Assembly (NCBI GenBank): GCA_017549665.1 | Contig: JAFYUD010000266.1 | Coordinates: forward strand, 1-7,481 | DNA length: 7,481 bases | Direction: 5' to 3' | Source: Clostridia bacterium | GTDB taxonomy: Bacteria > Bacillota_A > Clostridia > Oscillospirales > Acutalibacteraceae | Part shown: piece by piece, positions 6,606-7,481 of the stretch | Layout: each line of letters begins with the position of its first letter | Numbering within the stretch: the first letter of the stretch is position 1 | Translations under genes and position numbers: made by a program | The notes under the pieces: model-generated | Databases searched by the model: none | What the model saw: only the letters and a program-made list of their open reading frames with translations | What the model was told of the DNA's origin: nothing

Positions 6606-6666
6606 CCTGTAGGGGCGTTTATCAAACGCCCGATTTGTCGAAGACAAATAACGGCGGAAGCCGTTC
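6606..6666 (+). repeat. 61-bp direct repeat, copy 2
   Basis: This is a perfect copy of 5961-6021 in the same orientation, beginning 5 bp after the transposase stop. It keeps GTAG at 6609-6612 and all three hairpins (6613-6631, 6633-6649, 6650-6665). Identity ends abruptly at both edges. Unlike the upstream element, it is not followed by an inverted REP, so this side looks truncated or was never paired. Confidence 0.9.
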
Positions 6667-6756
6667 TTGATTGCCCGTATTTCGCCACAAATACCCCCTT
6701 TGTCTATTAAAAAATATGGCTGAAAACCGCCGGAATAACGCATCTGACAAGCCGTT

Positions 6757-6792
6757 GCCTTTACACTTTTTTATAAGGTGTAAAGGCTTTTT
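6757..6792 (+). terminator. Intrinsic terminator
   Basis: GCCTTTACAC (6757-6766) and GTGTAAAGGC (6778-6787) form a perfect 10-bp stem with an 11-base loop, followed by five T. It is the first good terminator after the glycosyltransferase gene on this strand and would also end any transcript of the transposase gene. Confidence 0.9.
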
Positions 6793-6927
6793 ACTTTATT
6801 TTCCGGATTGGTAAATTCTGTGTGTTGAAACTTCACAAAATAAACTGGTGATAAACTGCAATTCAACAATTATACTTGGATATGTTGCACAAAATCCAAT
6901 AATAAACAAATAATTAACTCAAACCTA

Positions 6928-6956
6928 TTGAAAACCTTGACTAAAAATGATATAAT
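6928..6956 (+). promoter_or_regulatory. Strong sigma-A promoter of the last gene
   Basis: TTGAAA (6928-6933), a 17-bp spacer and a perfect TATAAT (6951-6956) preceded by TGA (extended -10) make this the best promoter in the window. Transcription should start near 6963, leaving a leader of about 88 bases before the ATG at 7051. The nearby TTGACT at 6937 is too close to the -10 to serve as the -35. Confidence 0.88.
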
Positions 6957-6974
6957 CTACATGCCTATCAATGC

Positions 6975-7018
6975 CTGCTCTTATTGCGCCTTTTGTTCAG
7001 TGGGTGCAGTAAAAGCAG
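6975..7018 (+). promoter_or_regulatory. Long leader hairpin in the 5' UTR of the last gene
   Basis: CTGCT (6975-6979) pairs with AGCAG (7014-7018). After one C-A mismatch, TTATTGCGCC (6981-6990) pairs with GGTGCAGTAA (7003-7012), including two G-U pairs, around a 12-base loop. That gives about 15 base pairs only some 12 bases from the predicted transcript start. I do not recognise it as a known riboswitch. It may stabilise the mRNA or control access to the ribosome site near 7033-7040. Confidence 0.55.
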
Positions 7019-7050
7019 AAAAATATATTAAAGAAAGGAACTGATTTTCT

Positions 7051-7481
7051 ATGAAAATCGCAAAGAAGTCATTGAGCATCTTCTTAGCATTCTTAATGCT
7101 TTTCAGTGCATGCTCAGTGGGCCTTACAGGCATTACTGTTTTTGCGGCAGAAGGTGACGAATCAAAGTACACCAAGCAGGAAGTTGCAGATCTTATCAAT
7201 GCAGCTACAGCCGGTGGCTTCACTTCCACCAGCAACAATAATGCATGGAATTACGCAGCCGATGACGGTAAAGCACTTGCAGCAGCAGAAGCAATTTTTG
7301 ATTATGCTGTTAATATTTATCGTGGCGGTAACGGCGCAACAGATGCAGCGAACTCAACAACAGGCTTGTATAACAAGTTTGATGCTGAATTCAGCAGCAT
7401 GTATACAAATGCAGTCGCAGCAAGACAGCTTGTAAAGAACGTCCTTAATCCCGACGGTACAACTGTTTACGCTTACGAGGC
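7051..7481 (+). CDS. Secreted protein of unknown function, N-terminal part
   Basis: An open frame from the ATG at 7051 runs to the window end without a stop (143 codons visible). It begins MKIAKKSLSIFLAFLMLFSA and continues through a hydrophobic core to VFAAEG, a signal peptide with likely signal peptidase I cleavage near residues 32-33. The cysteine at 21 is followed by more hydrophobic sequence and lacks a good lipobox, so a lipoprotein is less likely. The mature part starts with acidic and polar residues, then YTKQEVADLINAATAGG (39-55) and an Ala/Asn-rich, largely helical region with no recognised domain. The ribosome site AAAGGAA (7034-7040) is about 10 bases from the ATG. A near-consensus promoter and a structured leader suggest strong expression, as for an abundant surface or secreted protein. 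The function cannot be assigned from this fragment. Confidence 0.85.
   Translation, partial: MKIAKKSLSIFLAFLMLFSACSVGLTGITVFAAEGDESKYTKQEVADLINAATAGGFTSTSNNNAWNYAADDGKALAAAEAIFDYAVNIYRGGNGATDAANSTTGLYNKFDAEFSSMYTNAVAARQLVKNVLNPDGTTVYAYE

Larger units (their letters stand above)
6602..7050. other. 449-bp intergenic region
   Basis: This gene-free stretch holds repeat copy 2 (6606-6666), a terminator (6757-6792), a promoter (6928-6956) and a leader with a hairpin (6975-7018), each listed separately. Bases 6667-6756 contain only a minor GTATTT/AAATAC hairpin (6677-6682 with 6689-6694). Bases 6793-6927 are A+T-rich and show only a 7-bp inverted pair TGTTGAA (6823-6829) and TTCAACA (6862-6868). 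I see no convincing gene on either strand apart from the speculative 27-codon ORF at 6961-7044 discussed in the findings. Confidence 0.7.

Noticed and set aside
5961..6666. CRISPR array
   Set aside because: There are only two copies of the repeat, 61 bp long and separated by a transposase gene, with no spacers or Cas genes.
6731..6738. CGGAATAA matching the sequence after repeat copy 1 (6021-6028), hinting at an interrupted copy 2
   Set aside because: Eight bases are too few, and the flanking sequence does not continue to match on either side.
6937..6942. TTGACT as the -35 box of the last promoter
   Set aside because: It is only 8 bp from the TATAAT. TTGAAA at 6928 has the correct 17-bp spacing.
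7105..7113. Lipobox (lipoprotein signal) around Cys21 of the last protein
   Set aside because: The residues before the cysteine (F-S-A) do not fit a standard L-x-x-C lipobox, and the hydrophobic segment continues about ten residues beyond it to a signal peptidase I site (VFAA).
7106..7435. A 109-codon Gln/Leu-rich ORF on the + strand
   Set aside because: It is in another frame inside the signal-peptide protein that starts at 7051. That frame has a promoter, a ribosome site and codon use like the neighbouring genes; the Gln-rich translation comes from reading its GCA-rich codons out of phase.

Overview
The window is about 40% G+C and looks like a gut-type Clostridia (Ruminococcus/Oscillospiraceae-like) chromosome. 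I infer this from the signal-peptide style (MKKIIAVVLSVIIV, ending in FAA), the tight 4-bp-overlap operons, the consensus sigma-A promoters and the GTAG-GGGCG hairpin repeats. No rRNA or other species marker is present, so the taxonomy is an inference.

Layout. (1) Positions 1-1975 are the end of a cell-surface glycan operon: a possible last 13 codons of an upstream gene, a diverged IspD/TarI-like nucleotidyltransferase, and a MOP-superfamily (Wzx-type) flippase overlapping it by 4 bp, closed by an intrinsic terminator. (2) Positions 2000-3807 are a single-gene unit for a secreted calcineurin-type metallophosphoesterase with its own promoter and terminator. (3) Positions 3811-5937 are a second glycan operon: a strong promoter, a second IspD/TarI-like cytidylyltransferase with intact motifs, and an overlapping family 2 glycosyltransferase that carries a degenerate second copy of its GT-A fold. 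(4) Positions 5961-6666 are a compact REP/RAYT unit. A 158-aa A+T-rich HUH (Y1) transposase of the REP-associated type is flanked by REP hairpins, each with a GTAG foot. A 61-bp perfect direct repeat that folds into three successive hairpins lies on both sides. (5) Positions 6757-7481 hold an intrinsic terminator, a near-consensus promoter, a leader with a long hairpin, and the start of a secreted protein that runs off the window.

How the genes may work together (inference): the two nucleotidyltransferases could activate sugar-alcohol or related phosphates as CDP derivatives. The glycosyltransferase and flippase would assemble and export a phosphate-containing surface glycan. The secreted phosphoesterase between the operons could trim or recycle phosphate or phosphodiester groups outside the cell. 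The REP/RAYT unit is a separate, probably horizontally acquired insertion downstream of the second operon. It is the strongest candidate here for an unusual system, although RAYT-REP units as such are known.
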